From: Vreelandella zhaodongensis
GTDB taxonomy: Bacteria; Pseudomonadota; Gammaproteobacteria; Pseudomonadales; Halomonadaceae
Assembly: GCF_013415115.1 (NCBI RefSeq)
Contig: NZ_JACCDD010000007.1
Location: 62,001 to 126,000 of the forward strand
Reading direction: 5' to 3'
DNA: 64,000 bases
Positions 45,726 through 54,149 of the stretch are shown in pieces. How positions within the stretch are numbered: position 1 is the first letter of the stretch; every line of letters begins with the position of its first letter. The notes beneath the pieces were generated by a model that saw only the letters and a list, made by a program, of their open reading frames with translations, ran no database searches and was not told where the DNA came from. Position numbers and translations under genes: made by a program.

Positions 45726-46090
45726 ACAACACTAACACCGCCTATGTAGATGGCTTCGTCGCTGCTGTGCCAACCGCTAATAAGAGCCAGTTTATTGAGC
45801 ATGCCCGCGCCGCCGCCGAGGTGTTCAAAGAGTACGGCGCACTGCGAGTGGTAGAGTGCTGGGAAGACGATGTCCCCGAAGGAGAGGTCACCTCATTCTC
45901 CATGGCGGTTAAGCGCAAAGATGACGAAAGCATTATTTTTTCATGGCTAGAGTGGCCGTCCAAAGCGGTGCGTGATGACGCTATGCCAAAAGTCATGGAA
46001 GACCCACGTTTACAAATGGACGTTAACCCGATGCCGTTTGATGGCAAGCGGCTCATCTTTGGCGGCTTTGAAAGCATCATTAATATGTAA
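45722..46090 (+). CDS. DUF1428 family protein
   Basis: A 122-residue protein of the YbaA/DUF1428 family: YVDGFVAAVPTANKSQFIEHARAAAEVFKEYGALRVVECWEDDVPEGEVTSF and MPFDGKRLIFGGFESI. The fold is a dimeric alpha-beta barrel related to the YCII proteins. Its start overlaps the previous stop (ATGA), so it is part of the sigma-factor target operon. Function unknown. Confidence 0.9.
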   Translation: MNNTNTAYVDGFVAAVPTANKSQFIEHARAAAEVFKEYGALRVVECWEDDVPEGEVTSFSMAVKRKDDESIIFSWLEWPSKAVRDDAMPKVMEDPRLQMDVNPMPFDGKRLIFGGFESIINM

Positions 46091-46097
46091 GTACGCT

Positions 46098-46285
46098 GGG
46101 CCGTTTCACTTAGGGAACCTCTGATTAATGTGATGAGCGCAGACCAGACAAGGCAAAAATCAACGAAAAAGCGCAGTTTACGGGGTGTAAATGAGCATTT
46201 TGATCGGACTCGCGCACGAGGCGATTTTTAACGCAGTATGGTCAAGCGCAATAGTTAATCAGAGGTTCCTTAGTAGAAACGGCCC
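46098..46285 (+). terminator. Terminator-like hairpin split by a MITE
   Basis: GGGCCGTTTC (46098-46107) and GAAACGGCCC (46276-46285) are exact complements. Removing the element between them and one TA copy restores a 10-bp stem with an 8-nt loop, 7 bp after the DUF1428 stop. No T-run follows, so terminator activity is inferred. Confidence 0.6.
46113..46270. mobile_element. MITE-like element of about 158 bp flanked by TA
   Basis: The ends GGGAACCTCTGATTAA and TTAATCAGAGGTTCCT are inverted repeats with one mismatch, and TA lies on both sides (46111-46112, 46271-46272), as expected for IS630/Tc1-mariner-type insertion. The inside is also a long imperfect palindrome centred on GGGG (about 46185-46189; arms GCAGTTTAC/GTAAATGAGC). 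It has no coding capacity. I believe related repeats occur in other Halomonadaceae, but that is from memory. Confidence 0.7.
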
Positions 46286-46331
46286 GAAGGCTCTTCGTTG
46301 CAAAGACGTCTTTCCAGGAGCTTCATTTCAC

Positions 46332-47969
46332 TTAGTCTCTTTCAGCAAGATCTACTATCCGTCCTTCCACTTGGTAGGTTACCTCCCCAAGCGACACCAT
46401 GTAGTCACGCAGCATTTCCCAATCGGTGTTACCAACGATAGTGTTACGACCATCTTCATAAGCGGCGCCTAACACTGCGTGGCTATCGCCACCGGTCGCC
46501 GTAAAGTTGTTGGTCGCGACCGTGTAAGTGTGCTCTGGGTCAATGGCCTGCATGGCAGTATCTTCCCGCGCTATCTTCAAGCTGACCACGCGCTCTCCGA
46601 CTGGCTCTCGGCTGTCATACACCAGCTCAACGCCTGTCGATACTTGTAAAAACCCGCCGTTCTCATCGGGGGCATTGGCTAATGCGATTTCAAAAGTTTC
46701 CAACAACTCAGCGCCGGTAACATCGAGCAGCGTCAAACGATTGCCAAATGGCTGAACGGCGATCAAGTCGCCCACGGAGACATCGCCAGCGCTCATCGCC
46801 TCACGGATGCCGCCGCTGTTTTGGATCGCCATTACCGTTTCCGGCGCTACTTTGCGCGCAGCCGACAGCTGAGCATCGGTGACTAAATTTCCCAGTGCAG
46901 TTTCATCAGCACGCACGCTTCGTGAGTCGCCGCTCCCATGGCGTGGATTGGGCAGTGCCGACATTACCGTGGCGCCGACCTGGGTATCGCGTAATTCTTC
47001 AATCGCCGCCGTGTAAGGTGCCAGTTTTTCTAACGCTGCGGGCTCTGCATCACGCTCATCCGTGGCTAACAGTTCTCCCGACACTTCCTGCACTACGCCG
47101 TCGGCATCAAACGTCACCTGCATAACACCTAAGTGCTGACCATACTCACCCGCCTGCCCAATGACTGTTGGTGCTTGGGGCTCTCCTGCATGATTTTCAG
47201 TCATTAGCGTAGGCGGCGACACGCGGGTATGGCTGTGGCCGCCAATGATGATATCAATGCCCGCCACGTGCTGAGCGAGCAGAAGGTCGTTGCCCACGCT
47301 GGGGTCGCTATCGTAGCCAAGGTGAGTCAGGGCAATAATCTTATTAACGCCTTGCTCTTCAAAACTTGCCACCATGGCCTCAGCCGCTTGGCGATAATCG
47401 CTGATCGTAATTTGGCCAGGGCTAGAGATGGTTTCACTATCCTGCGTACTTAGCCCAAAAATGCCGATTTTCTCGCCTTGATGCTTAACAATAATCCCGT
47501 CATAGAGCATCCCCGCCTGCGGGTCGGCGCTAATCGACTCACCGAGCATGTCAGCAAACTCAGGCGCCGCCGAGAAATCCAGGTTGGCGCCCAAAATAGG
47601 AAACTCGGCGCCTGCAAAAAACGCGGCTAACGCTTGATGCCCTGTTTCAGGGTCACCCAAATCAAACTCATGATTGCCGGGCACAAAAGCGTCGTACCCC
47701 ATCACATTCATGAATTCCAGCGCGTCCTGCCCCTGAAACTCGTTAAAATAAAGCGTGCCGGAGAAAATATCCCCAGCCTCAAGCAACAGCCCTTCGCCAT
47801 AGCTAGCACGCGCTTCTTTCAGCGTGGTAACCAGCTGTGGGTATTGGTCGGTTCGCCCATGTAAGTCATTGGTATGAAAAAGAGTGAGTGTGTAATTATC
47901 TGCAAACGCGGGGGAAGCGGTGACTAGGAAGGCTGTCCCTAGCGCAATACCACAGCGATTAAAACGCAT
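46332..47969 (-). CDS. Bifunctional metallophosphatase/5'-nucleotidase (UshA type)
   Basis: Periplasmic enzyme that dephosphorylates nucleotides or UDP-sugars, releasing phosphate and nucleoside. From ATG 47969 (AAAGGAG site) it has 545 residues. A signal peptide ends ASPAFA, then the metallophosphatase motifs LFHTNDLHGR, GNHEFDLGD and GGHSHTRVSP follow. The C-terminal 5_nucleotid_C domain starts near 330 with NLVTDAQLSAARKVAPETVMAIQNSGGIR and substrate loop TNNFTATGGDSH. E. coli UshA has 550 residues. A Pho box lies upstream. Exact substrate range not predictable. Confidence 0.9.
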   Translation of the reverse strand: MRFNRCGIALGTAFLVTASPAFADNYTLTLFHTNDLHGRTDQYPQLVTTLKEARASYGEGLLLEAGDIFSGTLYFNEFQGQDALEFMNVMGYDAFVPGNHEFDLGDPETGHQALAAFFAGAEFPILGANLDFSAAPEFADMLGESISADPQAGMLYDGIIVKHQGEKIGIFGLSTQDSETISSPGQITISDYRQAAEAMVASFEEQGVNKIIALTHLGYDSDPSVGNDLLLAQHVAGIDIIIGGHSHTRVSPPTLMTENHAGEPQAPTVIGQAGEYGQHLGVMQVTFDADGVVQEVSGELLATDERDAEPAALEKLAPYTAAIEELRDTQVGATVMSALPNPRHGSGDSRSVRADETALGNLVTDAQLSAARKVAPETVMAIQNSGGIREAMSAGDVSVGDLIAVQPFGNRLTLLDVTGAELLETFEIALANAPDENGGFLQVSTGVELVYDSREPVGERVVSLKIAREDTAMQAIDPEHTYTVATNNFTATGGDSHAVLGAAYEDGRNTIVGNTDWEMLRDYMVSLGEVTYQVEGRIVDLAERD

Positions 47970-48025
47970 CTTGATGACTCCTTTCATATTGATGTCATGG
48001 TTCACCGTTAGCGTGCCATAAAGGC

Positions 48026-48043
48026 CTGACAAAATGGTGACAA
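48026..48043 (-). promoter_or_regulatory. Pho box upstream of the 5'-nucleotidase gene
   Basis: On the minus strand TTGTCAC-CATT-TTGTCAG: two 7-mers at 11-bp period, close to the PhoB consensus, 57-74 bp before ATG 47969. A third TTGTCAT is 9 bp away, out of phase. Confidence 0.65.
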
Positions 48044-48045
48044 TA

Positions 48046-48186
48046 ATGACAAACCAACCACGTCCGCCGCTTAGCGATGAAGAAATTGCCTACCTAGTGG
48101 AACTGGCGAACAGCAATGCCTTAGCCAAACAACGACGCCGTGAGAAAAAACGCCAAGCGTCAGTGGCTAAGAAACTTTCAGAATAG
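48046..48186 (+). CDS. Small basic protein, 46-50 residues
   Basis: ATG 48046 (or in-frame 48034) to TAG 48186. The product begins MTNQPRPPLSDEEIAYLVELANSN and ends in a Lys/Arg-rich tail (AKQRRREKKRQ...). It reads like a helical, charged protein, with good codon use and no stop in 47 codons. It is divergent from the nucleotidase gene and convergent with the SDR gene, 7 bp apart. Family unknown to me. Confidence 0.5.
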   Translation: MTNQPRPPLSDEEIAYLVELANSNALAKQRRREKKRQASVAKKLSE

Positions 48187-48193
48187 AAGCTCA

Positions 48194-48859
48194 CTACCAG
48201 GGTAGTCGTTCACCATTGGAGTGCCAGAAGCTACCGCTATTTTCGAGCGTTAACGCCTCAATGCGTGCCACGATGCCAGCCGCAGCTTCTTGGGGTGAAA
48301 TATGGCCACCAAAGTTAACCATACGGGTTTGGACATAGCCTGGATGTAGCTGGGCCACGGCAATGCCTTGCGGTTTAAGATCCATCGCCAGCGATTTTCC
48401 AAACGCATTAAGGGCTGCCTTGGAAGCGCGGTAGCCGTAACGCCCGCCGGAATCGTTATCCGCAATAGAGCCCATTCGGCTGGTGATGTTGGCAATTTTG
48501 CTGCCCTTTTTCAGCAACGGCAACAGCGCTTCACAGACCCGCAGCGGCGAGTAGGCGTTGATCTCCATCTGCGTTCGAATGCTGTCAAAATCCAGCTGCC
48601 CCAGTGACTCATCCTGCAAAAGCCCCGCATTATTGATCAGCACATCCAGGGATTCGCCCTGCAATGCACTGGCCAATGCAGCGACGCTTGCTGGCTGTGT
48701 CACATCAATGCCTTCGATGATGCGCTCCGCTGCCACCTGCAAAGCATCCGATGACTCACGGCAAACACCGATCACCCGCCAACCGGCCTGATGATACTGC
48801 TCGGCTAATGCAAGGCCTATCCCTCGGTTAGCGCCAGTGATGACAACAGTAGATGTCAT
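48194..48859 (-). CDS. SDR family oxidoreductase
   Basis: NAD(P)-dependent short-chain dehydrogenase/reductase of about 221 residues from ATG 48859 (GGGAGATTTCC upstream; eight further codons to 48883 lack a site). Cofactor motif TGANRGIG (6-13), NNAG near 80, active-site Ser in TSRMGS and YGYRASKAA near 141-149. It is close to the cytosolic SDRs annotated as C-factor/YciK-like. Substrate unknown. Confidence 0.9.
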   Translation of the reverse strand: MTSTVVITGANRGIGLALAEQYHQAGWRVIGVCRESSDALQVAAERIIEGIDVTQPASVAALASALQGESLDVLINNAGLLQDESLGQLDFDSIRTQMEINAYSPLRVCEALLPLLKKGSKIANITSRMGSIADNDSGGRYGYRASKAALNAFGKSLAMDLKPQGIAVAQLHPGYVQTRMVNFGGHISPQEAAAGIVARIEALTLENSGSFWHSNGERLPW

Positions 48860-49036
48860 GGAAATCTCCCTAATGAGTGCCAATACAGCTACCTAGCGAA
48901 ACTGAATTCAGTGTGTAGGTCAAATACCAACGTAAAGGAATTCGCCGCCTGTCATCCCCTGTTCACCGTGCTGTCTTAGCAGTGTCATGCTAACCACGCA
49001 TAGTGACCTGAAACGTGATAAAGGGATGAATCGCTC

Positions 49037-50197
49037 ATGCGGCTTTGTATCGTTAGCGAAACATGGTCACCAGAGATCAACGGCGTCGTCCATACCTTGA
49101 ATAGGTTATGCCGTGAACTACAGCAGCTGGACATAACAGTGGATGTTATCCGCCCAGCCCCCAAAGTGCCTGGCAGCGCCGCCTACGCGGTTCAAGAGCT
49201 TCAGGTACGGCGCTATGCACTACCCGGTTATAGCGATGTGCATATTGGCCTTGCCAGGCCTGTCAGGCTACGTCGTTTTTGGCAACAGCAGCGGCCGGAT
49301 ACAATTTATCTGGCAACGCAGGGGCCTCTAGGCTGGGCAGCTCGGCAGGCGGCGCGCCAGCTGAACATCCCCTTGGTGGCAGGCTGGCATACGAATTTCG
49401 ACCACTATTGCCACGACTATGGCGTTTCCTGGCTATCGGCAGCCACCCGCCGCTATTTGCGCTACTTCCATAACGGTTGCGACCTGACCCTTGTGCCCAC
49501 CCAGCAGCAGGCAAAAGCGTTGCGCCACCAGGGAATTAAGGGTGTTCAGGTGCTTTCACGTGGAATTGATGGTGAACAGTTTTCACCCGCACTGCGCGAT
49601 GACGCACTGCGCAAGCGCTGGGGGGTTAGCGAGCATCAGCCCGTTGCACTGTATGTGGGTCGCTTAGCGCCCGAAAAGAATTTAGCGCTGCTACAAGAAA
49701 CGCTGCAAGCCATGCGCGATGTGCGTCCTGATATAGCACAAGTCATCGTTGGCGACGGCCCCAGTCGAGCCCAGTTAGAAAAAGCGCTACCTGATGCCCA
49801 TTTCACGGGCTTTGTGAACAGACAGGAGTTAGCACGCCACTACGCCAGTGCCGATATGTTTATTTTTCCTTCACTGTCGGAAACATGGGGGAATGTGGTA
49901 ACTGAGGCCATGGCCAGCGGGCTCGCGGTAGTGGCCTATCGCCATGCCGCCAGCGCTGAACTGATTCAAAGCGGGCACAATGGCATTACCGTTCCTCCCG
50001 GCGACTCGCATACCTTTCAGCAGGCAGCCGTGACGCTATGCCAGCACCCCGCTGACTACGCACGGTTAGGAAGAGTTGCTCGTTTACGCGCTCTGGAACA
50101 GAGCTGGTCGGGTATTGCAGAGCAGTTTTCAAGCTATTTACACCATGCCCAGGAGGCCCACCATGCCACGTCCGCTTGCCGTATTCGATCGTCTTGA
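49037..50197 (+). CDS. Glycosyltransferase family 4 (GT-B fold)
   Basis: A 386-residue transferase that uses a nucleotide sugar, probably for a glycolipid or cell-surface glycan. N-terminal acceptor domain: RLCIVSETWSPEINGVVHTLNRLCREL. C-terminal donor domain: ALYVGRLAPEKNLALLQETL, IVGDGPSRAQLE and the EX7E motif SETWGNVVTEAMASGLAVV. It resembles GDP-mannose-dependent alpha-mannosyltransferase (MgtA) and SQD2-type enzymes. The PAP2 gene overlaps its last 35 bp, so the two form one unit, as in several bacteria. Confidence 0.9.
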   Translation: MRLCIVSETWSPEINGVVHTLNRLCRELQQLDITVDVIRPAPKVPGSAAYAVQELQVRRYALPGYSDVHIGLARPVRLRRFWQQQRPDTIYLATQGPLGWAARQAARQLNIPLVAGWHTNFDHYCHDYGVSWLSAATRRYLRYFHNGCDLTLVPTQQQAKALRHQGIKGVQVLSRGIDGEQFSPALRDDALRKRWGVSEHQPVALYVGRLAPEKNLALLQETLQAMRDVRPDIAQVIVGDGPSRAQLEKALPDAHFTGFVNRQELARHYASADMFIFPSLSETWGNVVTEAMASGLAVVAYRHAASAELIQSGHNGITVPPGDSHTFQQAAVTLCQHPADYARLGRVARLRALEQSWSGIAEQFSSYLHHAQEAHHATSACRIRSS

Positions 50198-50699
50198 TGT
50201 ACTGGAATGGCAGCTTTGTCAGCGGGTAACACACTTTACGCTTTACCGCCCATGGCGGCTGACACTGCAAACGGCCAGCAAGCTGGGGGATTGGCCTGTG
50301 TGGGTGTTATTAATAGCCGCTCAGCCTTGGTTACAGCCTAATGGCGCTTGGCGCATCATGCAGTACAGCGCTATTGCTCTGGTCGCGGTGGCTATCTATA
50401 AATTGGTAAAAACTCGGCTTTGTCGTGAACGCCCGTTTATCACCTACCTAGGTGGCGTCCACTGTGGCGAGCCTGCCCGTGACCGCTATAGTTTTCCCAG
50501 TGGTCATACGATGCACGCAGTGATGTTTAGCGTGTTGGTAGCCGCCCACACCCCATGGCTATTGCCCATTGTGCTTCCCCTGAGCTTGTTGATCGCAATT
50601 TCACGGGTAGGACTTGGGCTGCACTACATTAGCGATGTGATTGCTGGCGCAGCAATGGGCTATGGGTTTGCACTACTGAGCCTTATGCTGATGGGTTAA
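50163..50699 (+). CDS. PAP2 family phosphatase
   Basis: Membrane-bound lipid phosphatase of about 178 residues from ATG 50163 (CAGGAGGCC upstream). All three PAP2 motifs are present: KTRLCRERP (KX6RP), PSGHTMH and SRVGLGLHYISDV. Three to five TM segments. Undecaprenyl diphosphate or phosphatidic acid are typical substrates. Its end overlaps the convergent CphA-like gene by 27 bp. Confidence 0.9.
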   Translation: MPRPLAVFDRLDVLEWQLCQRVTHFTLYRPWRLTLQTASKLGDWPVWVLLIAAQPWLQPNGAWRIMQYSAIALVAVAIYKLVKTRLCRERPFITYLGGVHCGEPARDRYSFPSGHTMHAVMFSVLVAAHTPWLLPIVLPLSLLIAISRVGLGLHYISDVIAGAAMGYGFALLSLMLMG

Positions 50700-52952
50700 C
50701 GCCGCTTCAAGTGGAAAAGAGACCATCGGCATGATCAGATTTTCCCAACGCATGCCATGAGCATGGGCAATCGCTAACGCAAACATTGCTTCACGCAAAC
50801 CAGTTTCTCCCAAGGCATCGCTGAGATAGCCCAGCACATTGACCGACAACAGCGGCTTCTCGTGGCTACCTTGACATGCCACTATCCAGCGCCCCCCCTG
50901 GTGCAGCGCAATGGTAAGCCCCTCGCCTCCTTTTGCACGATGAGCCACTAGCGCAGGGTTGTCCGCGGCCATGGACACCAACACCGATTGGCAACCTGCG
51001 GGTACATATTTGCACAACGCCAGCACGTCCTCTGAATCTGCATTGATCACCGCTGAATGACCAGCACGAGCCAGGCAGTCTGTCACATCGTTGCTGAGTA
51101 ATGCGTCCATTTCGTATAACGCCAGCACGTCATAGCGATCGCAAAAGTGGCCGTATTTGTCCAGTAATCTCGGCCAAAGCTCAAAAAATGCGGTATCTAC
51201 AGTGGCATCACATAGCGCTGCGGGCACTTTTCCAGAAGCGATAGCACTTTTAGCGCTGATTTGCTCACTGTTGATGAAAACACCTTGTGATGTTGTAGTG
51301 CCAGGGCAGCCATCATTAGCAACAAACAGATGATGTAGCATCCGGCAGATTCGCGCGGCGGGATTTTCCCAACCATCGTGGGTCACCCCCAGTACCGCAG
51401 CGGTAGGAATTCTTAGCTGATGTTTGCCGAGACTTTGGTCAAGAATTTCGCCGTTAAGATCCCGCGTCGGATTACCCAGCCAATGCAAACGCAACCCTGG
51501 GCCGCCGTTAACTTCAATGATATGTCCATCCACCTCGCGCCATGAGCGCTCGATATCCGAAATCAGTAAGTCTACGCCCGCAATACTTAAGCCAATGGCA
51601 CGAGCAGCACGAACGGCCAGCAGGGCATTATCTGGATGTACCCGCTCCGTCACATCCTCTACCGTGCCACCAGTAGAAAAGTTGGCGATCTGGCGCAAGA
51701 GAACTTTCTCGCCGCTTGCCGGAATGGCATCCACCTCAAAACCTTGCTGGGCCAGCACGTCAAGGGAGATATCATCCAGCGCTAACTTAATCAGATAGCT
51801 GCGGCTTGAGTCACCTCGTCGCGGATCTTGATTGGCGATATCCACCAACTCCTTGATCGTATGTTCACCGTCTCCAATCAACGCTGCCGGGTCGCGACGT
51901 GTCACCACCATGCATTTCCCATTGACGACAAGCAGGCGGTAATCCTCACCCTGTACATGGCGCTGAACAATAATGTTCTGACTAAACTCAGTCGCTTTTT
52001 TAAAAGCACTAACCAGTTCAGCCGAGCTATATAAGTTAGAAAAAACACCCTCGCCACGATCATTATTCAGGGGTTTCACCACAACCGGATACCCCAACGT
52101 CTCGGCAGATTGTTCGGCCGCCTCTTGGGTGGTGACCACGTAGGTACTTGGCACCGGTATCCCCACCTGCTCAAGCCGCTGGGTGGAAAGGTGCTTAAAG
52201 TTGGCCATTCGCCCAGCCACCATGGAATCCTGGAAGCAAGACCCCTCCCAGTGCATCTGAGCACTCCCCCAGCCTAATTGAAAGGCATCAGGTGACAGCC
52301 GAGTCACCGGCAACTGACGCTGCCGTGCTGCCATGATAAAACCTTGGGTAATGATATTATTGCCACCTCGTTGGGCGTTATTTAACCACCGCTTGAAGTC
52401 ATCATGCCACGGCTCGGCATCCGCAGGCTGGCCACTAGCCGACCAAGCAATTAAGTGTTGTGCCGCCCAACGCAAAGCGTCTTTAGCCGTCCTTAAGCGC
52501 ATCCAAGGCAGGGCTATCAAAACCGTATTCTTCTCAACGGCCAATACCTGCCCCTGATAAGTCGACTCATAGGCAGTGCGCTGCAAGGCAACCGTCAAGG
52601 CAACCAGCCACTCCCCCAGTGCCCAGATAGCGTCATGCTTGGTTTCATTACCTGACGATTCCTGCGCTAACGTCACAGGTGCGTTAGCGGCGATGAAGTG
52701 CTGCGGCCAAACCTCAGCCGGGGCTTCCATAATCGGCTGGCTGGGCCACAGCGTGGGCACCAAGCGGCGCAATCGTGTATGCAGCACCTCAGCGCGCACC
52801 ATGTTGCCGGTTATCTTGACCTTACAGGTAATCGTTGGCTCCACCAGTCGCCCCCTTGCCCCCAACGTGGCACGCAAATCACTAAGATCCAGGCGAATAT
52901 TGCATAACGATTTAGTAGACGCAGGAGTGGGGTTGGGTGGTTTCTGAGACAT
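50673..52952 (-). CDS. Cyanophycin synthetase-like protein with inactive-looking Mur ligase domain
   Basis: A 759-residue protein with the CphA layout. An N-terminal domain (1-220) is followed by an ATP-grasp domain (about 240-495) with VVVKPLNNDRGEGV (291-304), RHVQGEDYRLLVVNGK and EVNGGPGLRLH (480-490). Here also are the CphA-type segments YLIKLALDDISLDVLAQQGF and ANFSTGGTVEDVT. A C-terminal Mur-ligase-like domain follows from about 515. Its P-loop, normally TGTNGKTTT, reads THDGWENPA (524-532), so the second ATP site is lost. CphA1 has about 870 residues. It may make another Asp/Arg or related amide polymer. Confidence 0.8.
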   Translation of the reverse strand: MSQKPPNPTPASTKSLCNIRLDLSDLRATLGARGRLVEPTITCKVKITGNMVRAEVLHTRLRRLVPTLWPSQPIMEAPAEVWPQHFIAANAPVTLAQESSGNETKHDAIWALGEWLVALTVALQRTAYESTYQGQVLAVEKNTVLIALPWMRLRTAKDALRWAAQHLIAWSASGQPADAEPWHDDFKRWLNNAQRGGNNIITQGFIMAARQRQLPVTRLSPDAFQLGWGSAQMHWEGSCFQDSMVAGRMANFKHLSTQRLEQVGIPVPSTYVVTTQEAAEQSAETLGYPVVVKPLNNDRGEGVFSNLYSSAELVSAFKKATEFSQNIIVQRHVQGEDYRLLVVNGKCMVVTRRDPAALIGDGEHTIKELVDIANQDPRRGDSSRSYLIKLALDDISLDVLAQQGFEVDAIPASGEKVLLRQIANFSTGGTVEDVTERVHPDNALLAVRAARAIGLSIAGVDLLISDIERSWREVDGHIIEVNGGPGLRLHWLGNPTRDLNGEILDQSLGKHQLRIPTAAVLGVTHDGWENPAARICRMLHHLFVANDGCPGTTTSQGVFINSEQISAKSAIASGKVPAALCDATVDTAFFELWPRLLDKYGHFCDRYDVLALYEMDALLSNDVTDCLARAGHSAVINADSEDVLALCKYVPAGCQSVLVSMAADNPALVAHRAKGGEGLTIALHQGGRWIVACQGSHEKPLLSVNVLGYLSDALGETGLREAMFALAIAHAHGMRWENLIMPMVSFPLEAALTHQHKAQ

Positions 52953-53134
52953 AAATACTTACCTAAAGATCAGCGAGCAGGCACAACAGCACAGCGATGT
53001 GGGCCACCCTTATAACATAGCGTCTTGAGGTATACAGCGAAGCAAAGACAAGTTTACTTTGTTTAATTTTTGAAGCACGGGGCTCTAAAAAGATGATGAA
53101 GTATCGCCGTCATCGATCAAATGCATATGGAGAA

Positions 53135-53160
53135 GAAACGCCCGCAAGCGCGGGCGTTTC
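53135..53160 (-). terminator. Terminator of the small membrane-protein gene
   Basis: GAAACGCCCGC pairs exactly with GCGGGCGTTTC around a 4-nt loop, 30 bp after the stop at 53191. Confidence 0.75.
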
Positions 53161-53190
53161 TAGAAGAAGTGGGGATCAATCGTCTACATC

Positions 53191-53322
53191 TCACATATCG
53201 GGCGGCATATCTTCTTGGTCTTCTGCCGTCACCATAAACGATGTTTTAAACATCATGTACAGCCCAAACCCCGAGAACCCTAGAAATAGCACAAACATAC
53301 ATAGCATTAGCACCATCGCCAT
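53191..53322 (-). CDS. Small single-span membrane protein, 43 residues
   Basis: ATG 53322 has AGGGA about 9 bp upstream; the frame is open back to 53388 but has no site. The product has a Met-rich hydrophobic helix (MAMVLMLCMFVLFLGFSGFGLYMMF) followed by an acidic tail (AEDQEDMPPDM). A terminator after the stop supports it. Such small proteins are often annotated as hypothetical in Halomonas; no function known. Confidence 0.6.
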   Translation of the reverse strand: MAMVLMLCMFVLFLGFSGFGLYMMFKTSFMVTAEDQEDMPPDM

Positions 53323-53388
53323 AACGCTTTTCCCTGAAAGTGTGCGGCCACTGCGTTGACGTTTTATAACCGCTGAAGATAGGTTCAC

Positions 53389-54014
53389 ACCAGAGGATAG
53401 CCCAAAAAGCCGCGCTCATCTGTACAAACGCTGTGCAGAGGAGCGGCAAGAAAAGCAAAACAGCCTAAAATAAAAGCAAAATCAATACGTTGAAGATAAT
53501 GAGTTAACGCAAAAAAACCACCCCGCTTTCACGGGATGGTCATTTTGCATCGTTACCATTCCTTTGCCTTGATGATCAGCGCTTCCTTACACTGATAAGG
53601 GTGAGCAGGCTAAATGTCCTTTCGAATCCTTTCGCTTTTGAGGCTCCATGCCCTCCTTCAATACCCTATTAGCCTGCTCACGCTATTAAATAAGATGGTT
53701 TTCAAAACTGTCGGCTTTAAAATTGATACCGTGGCGTAGGCGACTAACTAATATTTTGCAGATAGTAGACCAAAGCTCTAGATTAATCAAAAAAACATTA
53801 TTTAACAAATACTTATAATGAAAAAAAATTAACACTTTTTAGCCACTCACAGCAGATTGCCTGTATCGAACTGGCACATGCGACAAAAATGCATGGCCAA
53901 TTAGACCAAACAGCTCTGAAACCTGTGGCAGCTAGCGGCAACAGCGATTATTTTTACAAAAGCATACCTAATCACCCTGGCTGGCCTGGGCAACTCGATA
54001 TATGGAGTCATCTC
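53389..54014. other. AT-rich gap with a large inverted repeat
   Basis: 626 bp without a supported gene. An inverted repeat of 13 bp (GTGAGCAGGCTAA at 53601-53613, TTAGCCTGCTCAC at 53669-53681) encloses a 55-nt loop with two copies of TCCTTTCG. A weaker hairpin lies near 53520-53540. From 53750 to 53835 the sequence is very AT-rich (AAAATTAACAC-like), probably the promoter of the entericidin gene. A small RNA is possible but unproven. Confidence 0.5.
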
Positions 54015-54149
54015 ATGAAACGCGTCATTGCTCGCTGTTTAATCATGGTAGTCACACTATTGCTGATCAGCGGCTGCAATACTATCCGCGGCGCAGGTGA
54101 AGATATCGAACGAGGCGGCGAAGCTATTCAGCGATCGGCAGGTGGCTAA
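54015..54149 (+). CDS. Entericidin A/B family lipoprotein
   Basis: A 44-residue lipoprotein from ATG 54015 (TGGAG upstream): KRVIARCLIMVVTLLLISGC with lipobox ISGC, then NTIRGAGEDIERGGEAIQRSAGG. The GAGEDI-x-x-GG-x-AI motif is the entericidin signature. In E. coli entericidin B is a stress-induced membrane-active lipoprotein and A its antidote; single copies in other bacteria have unclear roles. TAATG joins it to the esterase gene. Confidence 0.9.
   Translation: MKRVIARCLIMVVTLLLISGCNTIRGAGEDIERGGEAIQRSAGG

Noticed and set aside
46191..46472. 93-codon frame starting in the MITE
   Set aside because: It runs from the palindromic element into the antisense strand of the nucleotidase gene, with no start signal.
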